This document shows positions 26,153 through 35,311 of a stretch of DNA of 64,000 nt, one piece after another (position 1 is the first letter of the stretch; each line of letters begins with the position of its first letter). The notes under the pieces were generated by a model that was not told the DNA's origin, ran no database searches, and saw only the letters and a program-made list of their open reading frames with translations. The position numbers and the translations under genes were made by a program. Source of the DNA: Mucilaginibacter myungsuensis (lineage in GTDB: Bacteria; Bacteroidota; Bacteroidia; Sphingobacteriales; Sphingobacteriaceae); NCBI RefSeq assembly GCF_015222005.1, contig NZ_JADFFL010000004.1:418758-482757 (forward strand). The letters are read 5' to 3'.

Positions 26153-26412
26153 TCCTTGTGGCTTGCTTTAACTTGCGCATGTGAGACCATATTGGCCGGA
26201 TCAAAACTTTCTTCGTACGATATGATCAGATCTTGTTTCTGCTCATCGGTCAGTTTATGCCATGCTTCACCATTCTGCTCATCATTCAAATTCTGCAAAA
26301 GGTCGTAATATTGCTTTAAAACTGTCTCGTCTTCGATACTGTCTATTAGCTGGTGAAAGTCTTCCCTGATCCTAATGACAAATACATTCTGGTTAATGTA
26401 AATATACGAACT
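26137..26412 (-). pseudogene. Antitoxin-like gene of a type II toxin-antitoxin pair, start codon lost
   Basis: The frame ending at 26137 encodes DFHQLIDSIEDETVLKQYYD, LLQNLNDEQNGEAWHKLTDE, QKQDLIISYEESFDPANMVS and HAQVKASHKEWLEM. This is the pattern of Bacteroidota addiction-module antitoxins (I...D..VL..YY.LL ... LT.EQK.DL..S.EE ... VSH..V......WL). The open frame runs back to a stop at 26413 but has no ATG, GTG or TTG before this core. The ATG at 26387 is in another frame, as if one base were lost. The toxin remnant follows directly. ATT initiation is possible but unlikely. Confidence 0.65.
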
Positions 26413-26468
26413 TTAAAATATCGAGCGTCACTTCGCATTTGGCATTCCGCCTTTCGCATTCCTTTCTC

Positions 26469-27230
26469 CTATATCTCCTTCACATCCCCCGCTGCTATCC
26501 ACCCGGTAGTACCGTTAGCCAAACCCACCTTGATCTTTTTGCCTTTTGCATCGAGCAGGTTCACTTTGGTGCCGGCGTGCAATAGGAAGAGTGTTTTGCT
26601 TAACTCGGACGGTGTACTTTTTACTGTGGAGGTCGCACTGAAAATGATGGCTTGCTTGTGCGCGTCGAAATAAGCCGATTGGCGGTTACCCATAAAAATG
26701 AATACCAAGCCAATAACGAACAGACCGATAGCGCTGTAAAACGAGGTTTTTTTTAACGTCACCGAATTGGTGAACAGGTAATATATCAATGATGCGCTGG
26801 CCAATAAAATGCTGGCTACGCTCAGTATCGAGAGTGCACTTAAAGATATCGACAGGACAAACCCTCGCCACCAACGGTACAGGAATAACTCCGGTCGGGC
26901 CTCTATCCTATCGGCAGTGCGCTGGTTAGCAAAGCGGATGTTGAATGCGATGTCCTCATCGGCCGGGGAAAGTTTATGGGCTTTCTCATAGTACCAGATA
27001 GCGGTCGGGATATCGCCGGTCTTAAAGCTGGCGTTGCCCATATTGTAATATAATGATGCGGATGCGTATCCGTCATTGATCAGCTTTTGATAGGCTGTCT
27101 TAGCTTCGGTATATTTTGCCTTAGCGTACAGAGCGTCTCCATCAGCGGTGCTGCTGCCAAAAGATAACAATGGCAAGGCAAGGCATAAAAACAAGTATAA
27201 AATGCGCTTAAACTTCATCTTCAATGTCAT
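26469..27230 (-). CDS. batE: BatE: TPR and SH3-like membrane protein of the Bat operon
   Basis: This 253-aa protein has a signal sequence (LYLFLCLALPLLSFG), TPR repeats (ALYAKAKYTEAKTAYQKLIN, YYNMGNASFKTGDIPTAIWYYEKAHKLSP), two membrane segments (about 125-150 and 165-185) and a C-terminal SH3-like domain (FLLHAGTKVNLLDAKGKKIKVGLANGTTGWI). That is the BatE layout. Bat proteins support aerotolerance and envelope integrity in Bacteroides and Leptospira, though their chemistry is unclear. It overlaps batD by 23 bp and is last in the operon. Confidence 0.88.
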   Translation of the reverse strand: MTLKMKFKRILYLFLCLALPLLSFGSSTADGDALYAKAKYTEAKTAYQKLINDGYASASLYYNMGNASFKTGDIPTAIWYYEKAHKLSPADEDIAFNIRFANQRTADRIEARPELFLYRWWRGFVLSISLSALSILSVASILLASASLIYYLFTNSVTLKKTSFYSAIGLFVIGLVFIFMGNRQSAYFDAHKQAIIFSATSTVKSTPSELSKTLFLLHAGTKVNLLDAKGKKIKVGLANGTTGWIAAGDVKEI

Positions 27231-29019
27231 CTATAATATTCTTTGCCCGCTCGAACATGTCTTCTTCTGTTGTGCCGGTCACCGGGGCAAAGCGGGCCAT
27301 GTCGCACAGGTCGAGGGTCTCTTCTAAATAGGCTATCGTTTCGACTTTTACAGAGCGTTTTTTTAGCTCTTCGGATATCACGTCTTTGTCCAAATTGGCG
27401 TATGGGATATTTAACTTATCGGCCAAATAACCGTAGATACCTTTGAACACAGCCTCGTAAAACACTTTAGAGTCCTTTGCTGCCAGTGCCTTTTTAGCTG
27501 TTTTTAAATGCTTGGCTGCTATTTTACTGGCCTTGCGGCTGCGTACTTTCACCACATCACTGTTACGCTTAGTATTTACTTTGCGGAAAACTAACGCGCC
27601 GATAAATGCAAGCGGACCTAATAACAGCAACAGGTTATAAGCCGTGGAGCCGAAGAACTGCCCTTCGTCTTTGCTAACGCTCTCTGTTTTCTTGATACCG
27701 CGAATGTCTTTCTCCACCACCCTGTCCGATGAGGCCAGTGTACTCACATTACTTTCAGCTTTGCCTTTGGCAATATCCAGGTCGAATGCTTTTGAAGTCA
27801 GGGTTACATATTTCTCGGTAGCCGGGTTAAAATAACTGAACTTTAATGGCTGTAAGGTGTATTTCCCCTCATGACGCGGGATCAGCAAAAAGTTATAGAA
27901 ACGGCTGCCAGATATACGGCCGCCTGCCTTGCTGATGGTATCGGTGGTCTTGGGATCGTACTTTTCAAAATCCGACGGGAAATTTGGCGCCAGATTATTG
28001 ATCAGCATGATGTTGCCCGTGCCAGATATGCGGACGTTGTAATTCAGCGGTTCGCTGGTCTTTAATGCGGTGCGATCTACGGTCGCTTTCATATCAAACA
28101 CGCCTACTGCTCCCGTAAAGTCGATCGGTTTACCGGCTTCAGGTAAAGGCTTAACGGCGATGGTAACCGGCTGACTTTTCAGCTTTACCTTAACATCCTT
28201 AAATGCCCCACCAAAAAACTGTTCCATCGCATCGCGAGGCGGCGCTTGCTGGCGGATGATGAAGGTCATCCCCAATGGATCTATCGTCAGGTTACCTGTC
28301 TTTTGCGGGAACAGGATGGTCTGCTTCACGTCGGCCACGTTATATTTTAAGCCATTAACGATCTTGGTACGCCAAACCACATTCTGTGGTTGCTTGGGAT
28401 CATTCATGTCCTGGCTCCAAAAACCGTTCAGATCAGGTAATTTATCCAGCTGACTTTCCAAGATACCTACACGGGTATAAAGCTCGTAGCTCACGGTCAA
28501 TTGCTGGCCGGGATAAGCCCGGGTCTTATCAACCGCCGCCCTTAAAAATATCGACTTGGATACATCCCCCATCGGGCGGTTATCGTCGACAATAACATTT
28601 TGCTGTTGCTGCTGCTGTTGACGTGCGTTGCTATTACCCAACTGACCTTTGGTCACCGTGACCCTAATGGGTTTAGTGCTCAGCACTTTTCCATTGACGG
28701 CAATACTGGCCGAACCGATGGTGGCTGTTCCCTCTTTAGTGGCGGCCAAAATATAGCTGTAGCCGATGCTCATAGAAGTAGCACCATTAATAGAACTCAT
28801 ACTGGTAGACACATTAGGCCCTGCCAGCACCTGCAAACCCGAAAGTGTAGGCGGTTGAAAGCGGTCGCCGTTACCGTTCAAGGTAAAAGCCACCTCGAAC
28901 TGCTCGCCAACGGCAACCTGGTTCTTATCTACCGATGCCATAAAGGTGGTCCCCTGTGCAAACAGGGCCGCCGTCCACAGCGTAAATAGTATCGTTAATA
29001 TGTAATATCTCTTTGTCAC
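27208..29019 (-). CDS. batD: BatD: oxygen-tolerance family protein
   Basis: This 603-aa protein has a signal peptide (cleavage near ALFAQ), several Ig-like beta domains with FMASVDKNQVAVGEQFEVAF and LRAAVDKTRAYPGQQLTVSYEL repeats, one membrane helix near 455-475 and a cytosolic helical tail (SRKASKIAAKHLKTAKKALA). This is the BatD architecture. A Gln run occurs near residue 136. It is co-transcribed with BatC, BatB and BatA and likely forms a membrane complex with the VWA proteins. Confidence 0.93.
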   Translation of the reverse strand: MTKRYYILTILFTLWTAALFAQGTTFMASVDKNQVAVGEQFEVAFTLNGNGDRFQPPTLSGLQVLAGPNVSTSMSSINGATSMSIGYSYILAATKEGTATIGSASIAVNGKVLSTKPIRVTVTKGQLGNSNARQQQQQQQNVIVDDNRPMGDVSKSIFLRAAVDKTRAYPGQQLTVSYELYTRVGILESQLDKLPDLNGFWSQDMNDPKQPQNVVWRTKIVNGLKYNVADVKQTILFPQKTGNLTIDPLGMTFIIRQQAPPRDAMEQFFGGAFKDVKVKLKSQPVTIAVKPLPEAGKPIDFTGAVGVFDMKATVDRTALKTSEPLNYNVRISGTGNIMLINNLAPNFPSDFEKYDPKTTDTISKAGGRISGSRFYNFLLIPRHEGKYTLQPLKFSYFNPATEKYVTLTSKAFDLDIAKGKAESNVSTLASSDRVVEKDIRGIKKTESVSKDEGQFFGSTAYNLLLLLGPLAFIGALVFRKVNTKRNSDVVKVRSRKASKIAAKHLKTAKKALAAKDSKVFYEAVFKGIYGYLADKLNIPYANLDKDVISEELKKRSVKVETIAYLEETLDLCDMARFAPVTGTTEEDMFERAKNIIDDIEDEV

Positions 29020-29090
29020 GTTTAAATTCTTGGGGCGATCATCTTAAAACAGGATACTGAACACTGATCGAACGATCACTGTTCACCGAC

Positions 29091-29861
29091 CTACCAATTC
29101 TTACTGATCGGCACCCTCGCGCCTTTCAGTTTCTTGTTCTTCAGTTTATCCTGAGTTTGTTTCTCGTTATTATTCAGGGCGTCCAGCATACGCTGAGCAT
29201 CCTCTTTGGATACCTGGGGTTTTTGCCCTTGCTGATCTTTTTTATCCTGATCTTTCTTGTCCTGGTCCTTTTTATCCTGGTTGTCCTGATCTTTCTTATC
29301 CTGATCTTTTTTGTCCTTATCCTTATCTCCCTTGTCGTCCTTCTTATCTTTATCCTGATCCTTCTTGTCCTTGTCTTTGTTCTTATCCTTGTTTTTGTCC
29401 TTATTCTTATCCTTTTTATCCTGCTGCTGTTGTTGCTTCAGTTTTTCTTGCGCGTAAGCCAGGTTGTAGCGGGTCTGCTCGTCCTTCGGGTTTTGGATCA
29501 ACGACTTTTTGTAAGCCTCTACCGCTTCCTCTAATTTCTTGGTCTCCATTAACGAGTTACCCATGTTGTGGTAAGCGGCAGCGGCAGCAACTTTATTAGT
29601 AGTCCCCTCAGCTATTTTGCCGAATTGCTCGCCGGCCTCGGCAAACTTCTTTTGGCGGAACATGGCATCGCTCATGTTGAAGCTGCCCTCCAGGTTCTGC
29701 GCTTTTTTATCAAGCGACTGCTTATACAAAGCCTCGGCCTCTTTATACTTTTTCTCCTGATAAAGCTTATTACCTTTATGGATCAGGCTTTTCTCCTGCT
29801 GGGCGTATGCGCCCATGCCGGTCATTAAAAATAAGATGAAAATTATTGCTGCCTGCCTCAT
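29091..29861 (-). CDS. batC: BatC: TPR protein with Lys/Asp low-complexity tail
   Basis: This 256-aa protein has a signal peptide (cleavage near GAYAQ), TPR repeats between about 25 and 145 (LYQEKKYKEAEALYKQSL, AYHNMGNSLMETKKLEEAVEAYKKSLIQNPKD) and then about 70 residues of almost pure K, D and Q (units such as KDKN and DKKDQ). The end has SKEDAQRMLDALNNNEKQTQDKL, typical of BatC. The low-complexity DNA is prone to slippage. Its stop overlaps nothing; its start overlaps batB by 4 bp. Confidence 0.9.
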   Translation of the reverse strand: MRQAAIIFILFLMTGMGAYAQQEKSLIHKGNKLYQEKKYKEAEALYKQSLDKKAQNLEGSFNMSDAMFRQKKFAEAGEQFGKIAEGTTNKVAAAAAYHNMGNSLMETKKLEEAVEAYKKSLIQNPKDEQTRYNLAYAQEKLKQQQQQDKKDKNKDKNKDKNKDKDKKDQDKDKKDDKGDKDKDKKDQDKKDQDNQDKKDQDKKDQDKKDQQGQKPQVSKEDAQRMLDALNNNEKQTQDKLKNKKLKGARVPISKNW

Positions 29862-30895
29862 TTCTTTACCTCAAATAATTTCAAATTACTTAAACGCTGA
29901 CTTTTACGGTTGGATATAAAGAACTCTACCAGCAACAACACCAAGGCAATGCCGATGAAAATCTGGAATCTATCCTCGTAATCTCTAAAGCTTTTGCTGT
30001 CAACCTCTTTGCGCTGGATCTTGCCTATCTGATCCATCACAATATTCATCCCACTGTTGGCATTGGTAGCCCGCACGTATGAGCCCTCGCCTGCGGCGGC
30101 TATCTCCTTACACATTTCCTCGTTCAGTTTGGTGAGTACTTGCTTGTTGCTTTCGTCCATTATAAAGCCCACCTGTTTGCCATCCTGATATTGCGGGATC
30201 GGCGCGCCGTCAACCGAACCTACACCGATCACATGTATAGATACATCCTGCCCGGCAGCGCTTTTGGCGGCTGCTACGGCATCGTCCTCGTGGTTTTCGC
30301 CATCGGTGATCACGATCATGGCTTTACCCGTTCCGTTCTTAAAGTCGAACGATTTCATACCCATCTCTATAGCAGCACCAATGGCCGTACCTTGCGTAGG
30401 CACCATGTTGGTGTTCACTGTATTCAGGAACAATTTGGCAGCCGAATAATCGGTAGTGATCGGCAACTGCACATAAGCCTGCCCCGCAAATACGATCAGT
30501 CCGATGCGGTCGCCCTCTAAATTATCTATCAGTTGCGATATGGCACGTTTGGCGTTATCCAAACGGTTAGGGGCCAGATCTTGCGCCAGCATCGAGTTAG
30601 AAACATCTAACAGGATCATCAGATCCGCGCCTTTGCGTTTCACTTCTTCTATTTTAGAACCTAACTGTGGGTCGGCCGCACCGATGATCACCATAGCATA
30701 GGCCACGGCGAACAAGATAAATTTTAACCATGGGCGCGAGAATGATACGTCGGGCATCATGCGCAGTACCACTGCCCTATCGCCCAGGCGTTTGATGGCT
30801 TTCTTTTTCCAGATGCTTACCTGCATAAAGAACAGCACGAACACCGGGATGGCCAGTAGTCCCCACAAAAAATTGATATGTGCAAATCGAAGCAT
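29858..30895 (-). CDS. batB: BatB: membrane protein with von Willebrand factor A domain
   Basis: This 345-aa protein has two N-terminal membrane segments (about 9-26 and 57-75), a VWA domain with the MIDAS motif LDVSNSM near residues 95-101 and a later DGENHED metal-site element, and a C-terminal membrane helix (about 313-330). The order membrane-VWA-membrane is that of BatA/BatB. It overlaps batC by 4 bp and lies 9 bp after batA. Confidence 0.94.
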   Translation of the reverse strand: MLRFAHINFLWGLLAIPVFVLFFMQVSIWKKKAIKRLGDRAVVLRMMPDVSFSRPWLKFILFAVAYAMVIIGAADPQLGSKIEEVKRKGADLMILLDVSNSMLAQDLAPNRLDNAKRAISQLIDNLEGDRIGLIVFAGQAYVQLPITTDYSAAKLFLNTVNTNMVPTQGTAIGAAIEMGMKSFDFKNGTGKAMIVITDGENHEDDAVAAAKSAAGQDVSIHVIGVGSVDGAPIPQYQDGKQVGFIMDESNKQVLTKLNEEMCKEIAAAGEGSYVRATNANSGMNIVMDQIGKIQRKEVDSKSFRDYEDRFQIFIGIALVLLLVEFFISNRKSQRLSNLKLFEVKK

Positions 30896-30904
30896 TAATT
30901 TCTG

Positions 30905-31903
30905 TTATGTAGTGGCCCCTTTAAACAGGGTGTTTCGTAAAACAAATTCGAGCGCCAGCAATGCCAAAGCGATCAACGCGAATGGCAAGAACAGCTCGTT
31001 CTTTTTGCGGTATTCGGTCACGTCTATTTTGGCCTTTTCCAGTTTATCTATCTTATCGTAGATGTTCTTCAGCGCCGCGTTATTGGTAGCACGGAAGTAT
31101 TTACCGCCCGTGGTCTCGGCTATTTTGGTCAGCGTGCCCTCGTCAATATCTACCGGCACGTTCTGATAAACGATACCATTTGGCGTAGTGAACGGATAAG
31201 GGGCCATGCCCTTAGTACCGATACCTACGGTGTACACCCGCACACCAAATTGCTTGGCTATTTCGGCAGCTGTCAACGGCGGGATGGATCCCATGTTGTT
31301 TGATCCGTCGGTCAGCAAGATCACCACCTTACTTTTTGATGTACTTTCTTTTAGGCGATTAACTGCGGTAGCCAGACCCATACCAATGGCAGTACCATCA
31401 TCGATCATACCGTTCTTAATGTCGCTATAAAGGTTGATCAATACATCATGATCTATCGTGAGCGGACATTGTGTAAAGCTCTCGCCGCTAAAGATCACCA
31501 GACCGATGCGGTCATCGGGGCGGTTTTTAATAAAATCTATAGCGATCGCTTTACCGGCCTCTAAACGGTTAGGTTTAAAATCTTCGGCCAGCATACTGCC
31601 CGATATATCCGAGGCGATGATAATATCGATACCCTCAGTAGTGCTGTTCTGCCAGCTCATCGACGATTGCGGACGGGCCATAGCCACGATCAGTGCGGCC
31701 AGACCTAACGAGCGCAACACGATATCCGTATGGCGGAACATTGGCAGGAAAGTTTTTGCCGGCAGCGCGAAGCCTTTTACGGTAGATACGCCCATATCGC
31801 CATACAAACGGCGTTGGCGCCAAATGTACCAGGCCACCATTACCGGGATGAGCAGAAAAAGCCAAAAGAAACCCGGTTGGGCAAATTGCATTCCCTTAAA
31901 CAT
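30905..31903 (-). CDS. batA: BatA: membrane protein with von Willebrand factor A domain
   Basis: This 332-aa paralogue of BatB has N-terminal membrane segments (FWLFLLIPVMVAWYIW and a second near 60-78), a VWA domain with IIASDISGSM (MIDAS) and LLTDGSNNMG, and a C-terminal membrane helix (LPFALIALALLALEFVL). Its product is expected to form a complex with BatB. It overlaps the upstream gene by 8 bp. Confidence 0.94.
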   Translation of the reverse strand: MFKGMQFAQPGFFWLFLLIPVMVAWYIWRQRRLYGDMGVSTVKGFALPAKTFLPMFRHTDIVLRSLGLAALIVAMARPQSSMSWQNSTTEGIDIIIASDISGSMLAEDFKPNRLEAGKAIAIDFIKNRPDDRIGLVIFSGESFTQCPLTIDHDVLINLYSDIKNGMIDDGTAIGMGLATAVNRLKESTSKSKVVILLTDGSNNMGSIPPLTAAEIAKQFGVRVYTVGIGTKGMAPYPFTTPNGIVYQNVPVDIDEGTLTKIAETTGGKYFRATNNAALKNIYDKIDKLEKAKIDVTEYRKKNELFLPFALIALALLALEFVLRNTLFKGATT

Positions 31904-32879
31904 CAGTTGCTCCTCCTTCTGCAGGTTGGCTTGGGGCAGCAGGCGCGGCCTCTTGCTTGGTATTGTTCACAAAAGCTATGGCGTTATCCATGCTTTGCTC
32001 ATTTTCGGCAGGCAATGGTTTTTCTTTCGCGAATTTTACCATATCGGCCAGTAATAAGATCAGGCGCAGCATATTACGGTCGGCATCCTCAATATCCAGA
32101 TATTTTAAACTGGCAAAGATCTCGGCTGTGGTCTTTTCATGTGTCTTGATCACGTAGCGCCTTTCCAGGTAATCGCGGACGATGTTACTTAATTCTACAT
32201 GGTACAACTTCTCGTTACCTTGCTGCCATAGTTTCTTCTCACGCAATTCCGCTAACTGACCAAGAATGGTCACATGTAACGGAATGATCGGTTTTGGCGG
32301 TTCTACCACTACAACTTCTTTCTTCGGACGGGTTCTCAGATACCAGATCACACCACCAATGATGATCAACGCGGTAAGGATGCTGCACACCAATAGCAAA
32401 TTATCGCGGATCCAATCCCAAAGGCTGTAATCGACCGCCATGGGTTGTTTAATGTCGAAAATAGCTTTGGTGGTATCTACCTTAATTGTGCGCACATCTA
32501 ACGATAATGGCGATGTAGCCACCTTACCACTTGCCGCGCCAAATTCGTAAGCAGGTATCTCATACTTACCTTCATCAAAAGCGGTAATCGTGTAAGCACG
32601 GTGAACGGTGATATTACCGGGATCTTTGCTATCGGCAGCAGTATCCAGCTTGCCGGCGTTAACGATCAGTATTTTTGAGCTGATGGTATCGGCCAGTTGC
32701 GGGAAATTCACTTTTTGATCTTTTGGCTGGCGCACCATCAAATGCAGCTGCGTTTGCGAGCCGATCCTGATCACGGTAGAATCCAGCTTAGCCGTGGCCT
32801 GCACCTGCGCGCTGGCCGTGCGGGTAAAGCCCGCCAGTATCAATAATAAAACAAGGAAATAATACGGTCTCTTCATCAC
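31896..32879 (-). CDS. Bat-operon membrane protein with Ig-like N-terminal region
   Basis: This 327-aa protein has a signal peptide (cleavage near RTASA), a beta-rich periplasmic part resembling a BatD repeat (AKLDSTVIRIGSQTQLHLMV), one membrane helix near 160-180 (LLLVCSILTALIIIGGVIWYL) and a cytosolic domain with YHVELSNIVRDYLERRYVIKTHEKTTAEI. Genes like it are standard between the DUF58 and batA genes in Bacteroidota. No symbol is firmly established. It overlaps both neighbours (4 and 8 bp), so it is translationally coupled. Confidence 0.85.
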   Translation of the reverse strand: MMKRPYYFLVLLLILAGFTRTASAQVQATAKLDSTVIRIGSQTQLHLMVRQPKDQKVNFPQLADTISSKILIVNAGKLDTAADSKDPGNITVHRAYTITAFDEGKYEIPAYEFGAASGKVATSPLSLDVRTIKVDTTKAIFDIKQPMAVDYSLWDWIRDNLLLVCSILTALIIIGGVIWYLRTRPKKEVVVVEPPKPIIPLHVTILGQLAELREKKLWQQGNEKLYHVELSNIVRDYLERRYVIKTHEKTTAEIFASLKYLDIEDADRNMLRLILLLADMVKFAKEKPLPAENEQSMDNAIAFVNNTKQEAAPAAPSQPAEGGATDV

Positions 32880-33757
32880 TTGCGGCTTTCCCGTTTTTTA
32901 AATAAGGTCATTAATGGTTTCACGTACGATTCGTGCGTACCGATGGCCGTCGACTCCACGCCCGAACGTTTAAAGGTGTCCAGCGTTTGCGCGTTACGTT
33001 TCAAAGCCTCGGCTTTGTATGATGCACGCACTTGTTTGTCGCCCGTGTTTACCCATGCGATCTGACCGGTCTCTTCGTCCTTGATCGGGATCAGGCCCAG
33101 ATCGGGGAATTCCTCATCGTGCTTATCAAATAATCTTAACGCAATGATGTCGTGCTTCTTATTGGCGATCTTCAGTTCGTGCTCAAAAGCCGGGGTGATA
33201 AAATCCGATATCAGGAAGGCTGTACACCTTTTTTTGATCACGCTGGTAAAATATTTTAAAGCCGCGCCTACGTTAGTGCCTTTACTCTCGGGCGTAAAAT
33301 CGATCAGTTCGCGAATGATCATCAGGATATGGCTGCGGCCTTTTTTAGGCGGGATGAATTTCTCTATCTTATCGCTAAAAAAGATCACGCCTACCTTATC
33401 GTTATTTTGTATGGCCGAAAATGCCAGTACTGCGCAGATCTCGGTAGCCTGCTCTTGCTTTTGCTGGCCCAGCGTACCAAAGTTCTTAGATCCGCTCACA
33501 TCCATCAAGATCATCACGGTCAGCTCGCGCTCCTCGTCAAACACCTTTACGTAAGGGTGATCAAAACGGGCGGTCACGTTCCAGTCAATGGTGCGTATCT
33601 CGTCGCCCAACTGGTATTCGCGCACCTCGTTAAAGGCCATACCCCTACCCTTAAAGGCAGAGTGGTACTCGCCGCTGAACAAGTGGTTGCTCAACCCGCG
33701 GGTCTTTATCTCTATCTTCCGTACTTTTTTTAGCAGGTCTTTGGTATCTCGCGCCAT
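32876..33757 (-). CDS. DUF58 family protein
   Basis: This 293-aa cytosolic protein has the DUF58 motif FNEVREYQLGDEIRTIDWNV near residues 42-61 and a VWA-like second half with LMDVSGSKNFG. DUF58 proteins partner with MoxR AAA+ ATPases. The N-terminus (LKKVRKIEIKTRGLSNHLFSG) is typical. It lies directly downstream of moxR and overlaps the next gene by 4 bp. Confidence 0.93.
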   Translation of the reverse strand: MARDTKDLLKKVRKIEIKTRGLSNHLFSGEYHSAFKGRGMAFNEVREYQLGDEIRTIDWNVTARFDHPYVKVFDEERELTVMILMDVSGSKNFGTLGQQKQEQATEICAVLAFSAIQNNDKVGVIFFSDKIEKFIPPKKGRSHILMIIRELIDFTPESKGTNVGAALKYFTSVIKKRCTAFLISDFITPAFEHELKIANKKHDIIALRLFDKHDEEFPDLGLIPIKDEETGQIAWVNTGDKQVRASYKAEALKRNAQTLDTFKRSGVESTAIGTHESYVKPLMTLFKKRESRK

Positions 33758-33763
33758 GGGGAA

Positions 33764-33906
33764 TTAGATTCAAGAATCAAGAGTCAAGATGCAAGACAGG
33801 AACTATTACGCTCCCACTCTTTCTATCTTGGTTCTTGATTCTTTATTCTTGATTCTACTCTATAATCCTAAATCTTGGTTCTTGATTCTTTACTCTTGAT
33901 TCTCTC
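33764..33906. repeat. Degenerate direct repeats of TTCTTGATTCT
   Basis: The 150-bp gap between moxR and the DUF58 gene holds about seven copies of TTCTTGATTCT or its complement AGAATCAAGA, including two near-identical blocks (GGTTCTTGATTCTTTATTC and GGTTCTTGATTCTTTACTC). The left end carries inverted copies, so the region can also fold. No coding potential. Such repeats are slippage-prone. Confidence 0.7.
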
Positions 33907-33907
33907 C

Positions 33908-34942
33908 CTACGGTACCTCAACCACGTTCAAAATCCCTGTAATGATCTCTTCGGTGGTCATGTTCTCGGCTTCGGCTTCGTAGCTGATGCCGATACGGTG
34001 ACGCATTACATCATGTGCTACAGCGCGAACATCCTCAGGGATCACATAGCCGCGGCGTTTGATGAACGCGTAAGCTTTAGCGGCCAGCGCCAGGTTGATA
34101 CTTGCACGCGGCGAACCACCGTAAGTGATCAGGTGCTTATACTCGGCCAGTTTGTATTGATCAGGGTAACGGGTAGCGAATACGATATCGATGATGTATT
34201 GCTCTATCTTCTCGTCCATGTACACCTCGCGCACTACTTTGCGTGCTTTCAGGATATCTTCGGGCTTAATGATAGGGCTTGGTTTTAGCATACCGCTCGG
34301 CGATATGTTAGAACGAACGATGCGTTTCTCATCCTCTTTGTTCGGGTAACCAATAACTACCTTCAGCATAAAGCGGTCAAGCTGTGCTTCTGGTAATGGA
34401 TAAGTACCTTCCTGCTCCAGCGGGTTTTGGGTAGCTAATACCAGGAATGGGGTCGGCAACGGGTACGTGGTATCGCCAATGGTCACCTGTTTCTCCTGCA
34501 TGGCCTCTAACAGCGCGCTCTGCACCTTGGCAGGTGCACGGTTGATCTCATCCGCAAGGATAAAGTTGCTGAATAAGGGACCTTTACGCACTACAAACTC
34601 AGCTTTTTGCTGGTTGTAGATCATGGTACCTAACAAGTCGGCAGGTAACAGATCGGGCGTGAACTGGATACGGCTAAAATCGGCCTGAACACATTTTGAC
34701 AGGGTGTTGATCGCCAAGGTCTTGGCCAGACCCGGAACACCTTCTAACAGGATGTGCCCGTCGGCCAGTAAACCAATAAGCAATCGATCGACCATGTATT
34801 TTTGGCCAACGATCACCTTATCCATCTCCATACGGAGCAGGTCTATAAATGCGCTTTCTTTCTCAATACGCTCGTTAAGCGCCCTGATGTCTGTAGAATA
34901 TGAGGTACTGCCGGTCTCGGCTTTGTTAACTGACTCTTCCAT
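33908..34942 (-). CDS. MoxR family AAA+ ATPase
   Basis: This 344-aa ATPase has Walker A-like GVPGLAKT near residues 75-82, Walker B ILADEINRAPAK, sensor-1 region LATQNPLEQEGTYPLPEAQLDRF, and the lid domain with YGGSPRASINLALAAKAYAF. MoxR ATPases act as chaperones that remodel VWA-domain partners; here those are BatA and BatB in the same operon. It is the first gene, with a clear promoter about 30 bp upstream. Confidence 0.95.
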   Translation of the reverse strand: MEESVNKAETGSTSYSTDIRALNERIEKESAFIDLLRMEMDKVIVGQKYMVDRLLIGLLADGHILLEGVPGLAKTLAINTLSKCVQADFSRIQFTPDLLPADLLGTMIYNQQKAEFVVRKGPLFSNFILADEINRAPAKVQSALLEAMQEKQVTIGDTTYPLPTPFLVLATQNPLEQEGTYPLPEAQLDRFMLKVVIGYPNKEDEKRIVRSNISPSGMLKPSPIIKPEDILKARKVVREVYMDEKIEQYIIDIVFATRYPDQYKLAEYKHLITYGGSPRASINLALAAKAYAFIKRRGYVIPEDVRAVAHDVMRHRIGISYEAEAENMTTEEIITGILNVVEVP

Positions 34943-34969
34943 TAAATAAACTTAATTTTTAAGGTTAGG

Positions 34970-35000
34970 CAAAAGTAAACACAGGGTGGTCATCTGCCAA
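34970..35000 (-). promoter_or_regulatory. Promoter of the moxR-bat operon
   Basis: On the reverse strand TTG (35000-34998), 20 nt, then TACTTTTG (34977-34970) match the Bacteroidota -33/-7 pattern. The moxR ATG is 27 bp further on. The remainder of the 369-bp gap to 35312 contains no gene or strong repeat that I can identify. Confidence 0.7.
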
Positions 35001-35311
35001 TTCAATTGCCCCGCTAAAATGTTAAAAATTGTTAAAACTTAAGGTGTTTTTGGTAAATAAATATCCTGTTACAAAGCAATAGCGCAACGCTACCGCCGTT
35101 AAGCAACCTTCGGTCGCCGGGCTGCGTCTTGTGTATACAAAACGGGGAAAAGTGTTGCAAATACACCAGTCTTACAACCACAGGTTGAGGAATTGCATCC
35201 CCGCAAATTTTCCTAATAATTCAAAACAGCCCACAACCAAGCGTTGTAATTGCGTTTTAGGCAAGTTGGTACCAAGTTTGACTAAGTATGATCAGATAAC
35301 CATATAACCCC

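Noticed and set aside
29157..29534. Hydrophobic Leu/Ile/Val-rich frame looking like a membrane protein
   Set aside because: It is antisense to the Lys/Asp tract of batC; the apparent membrane character comes from complementing AAG/GAT codons.
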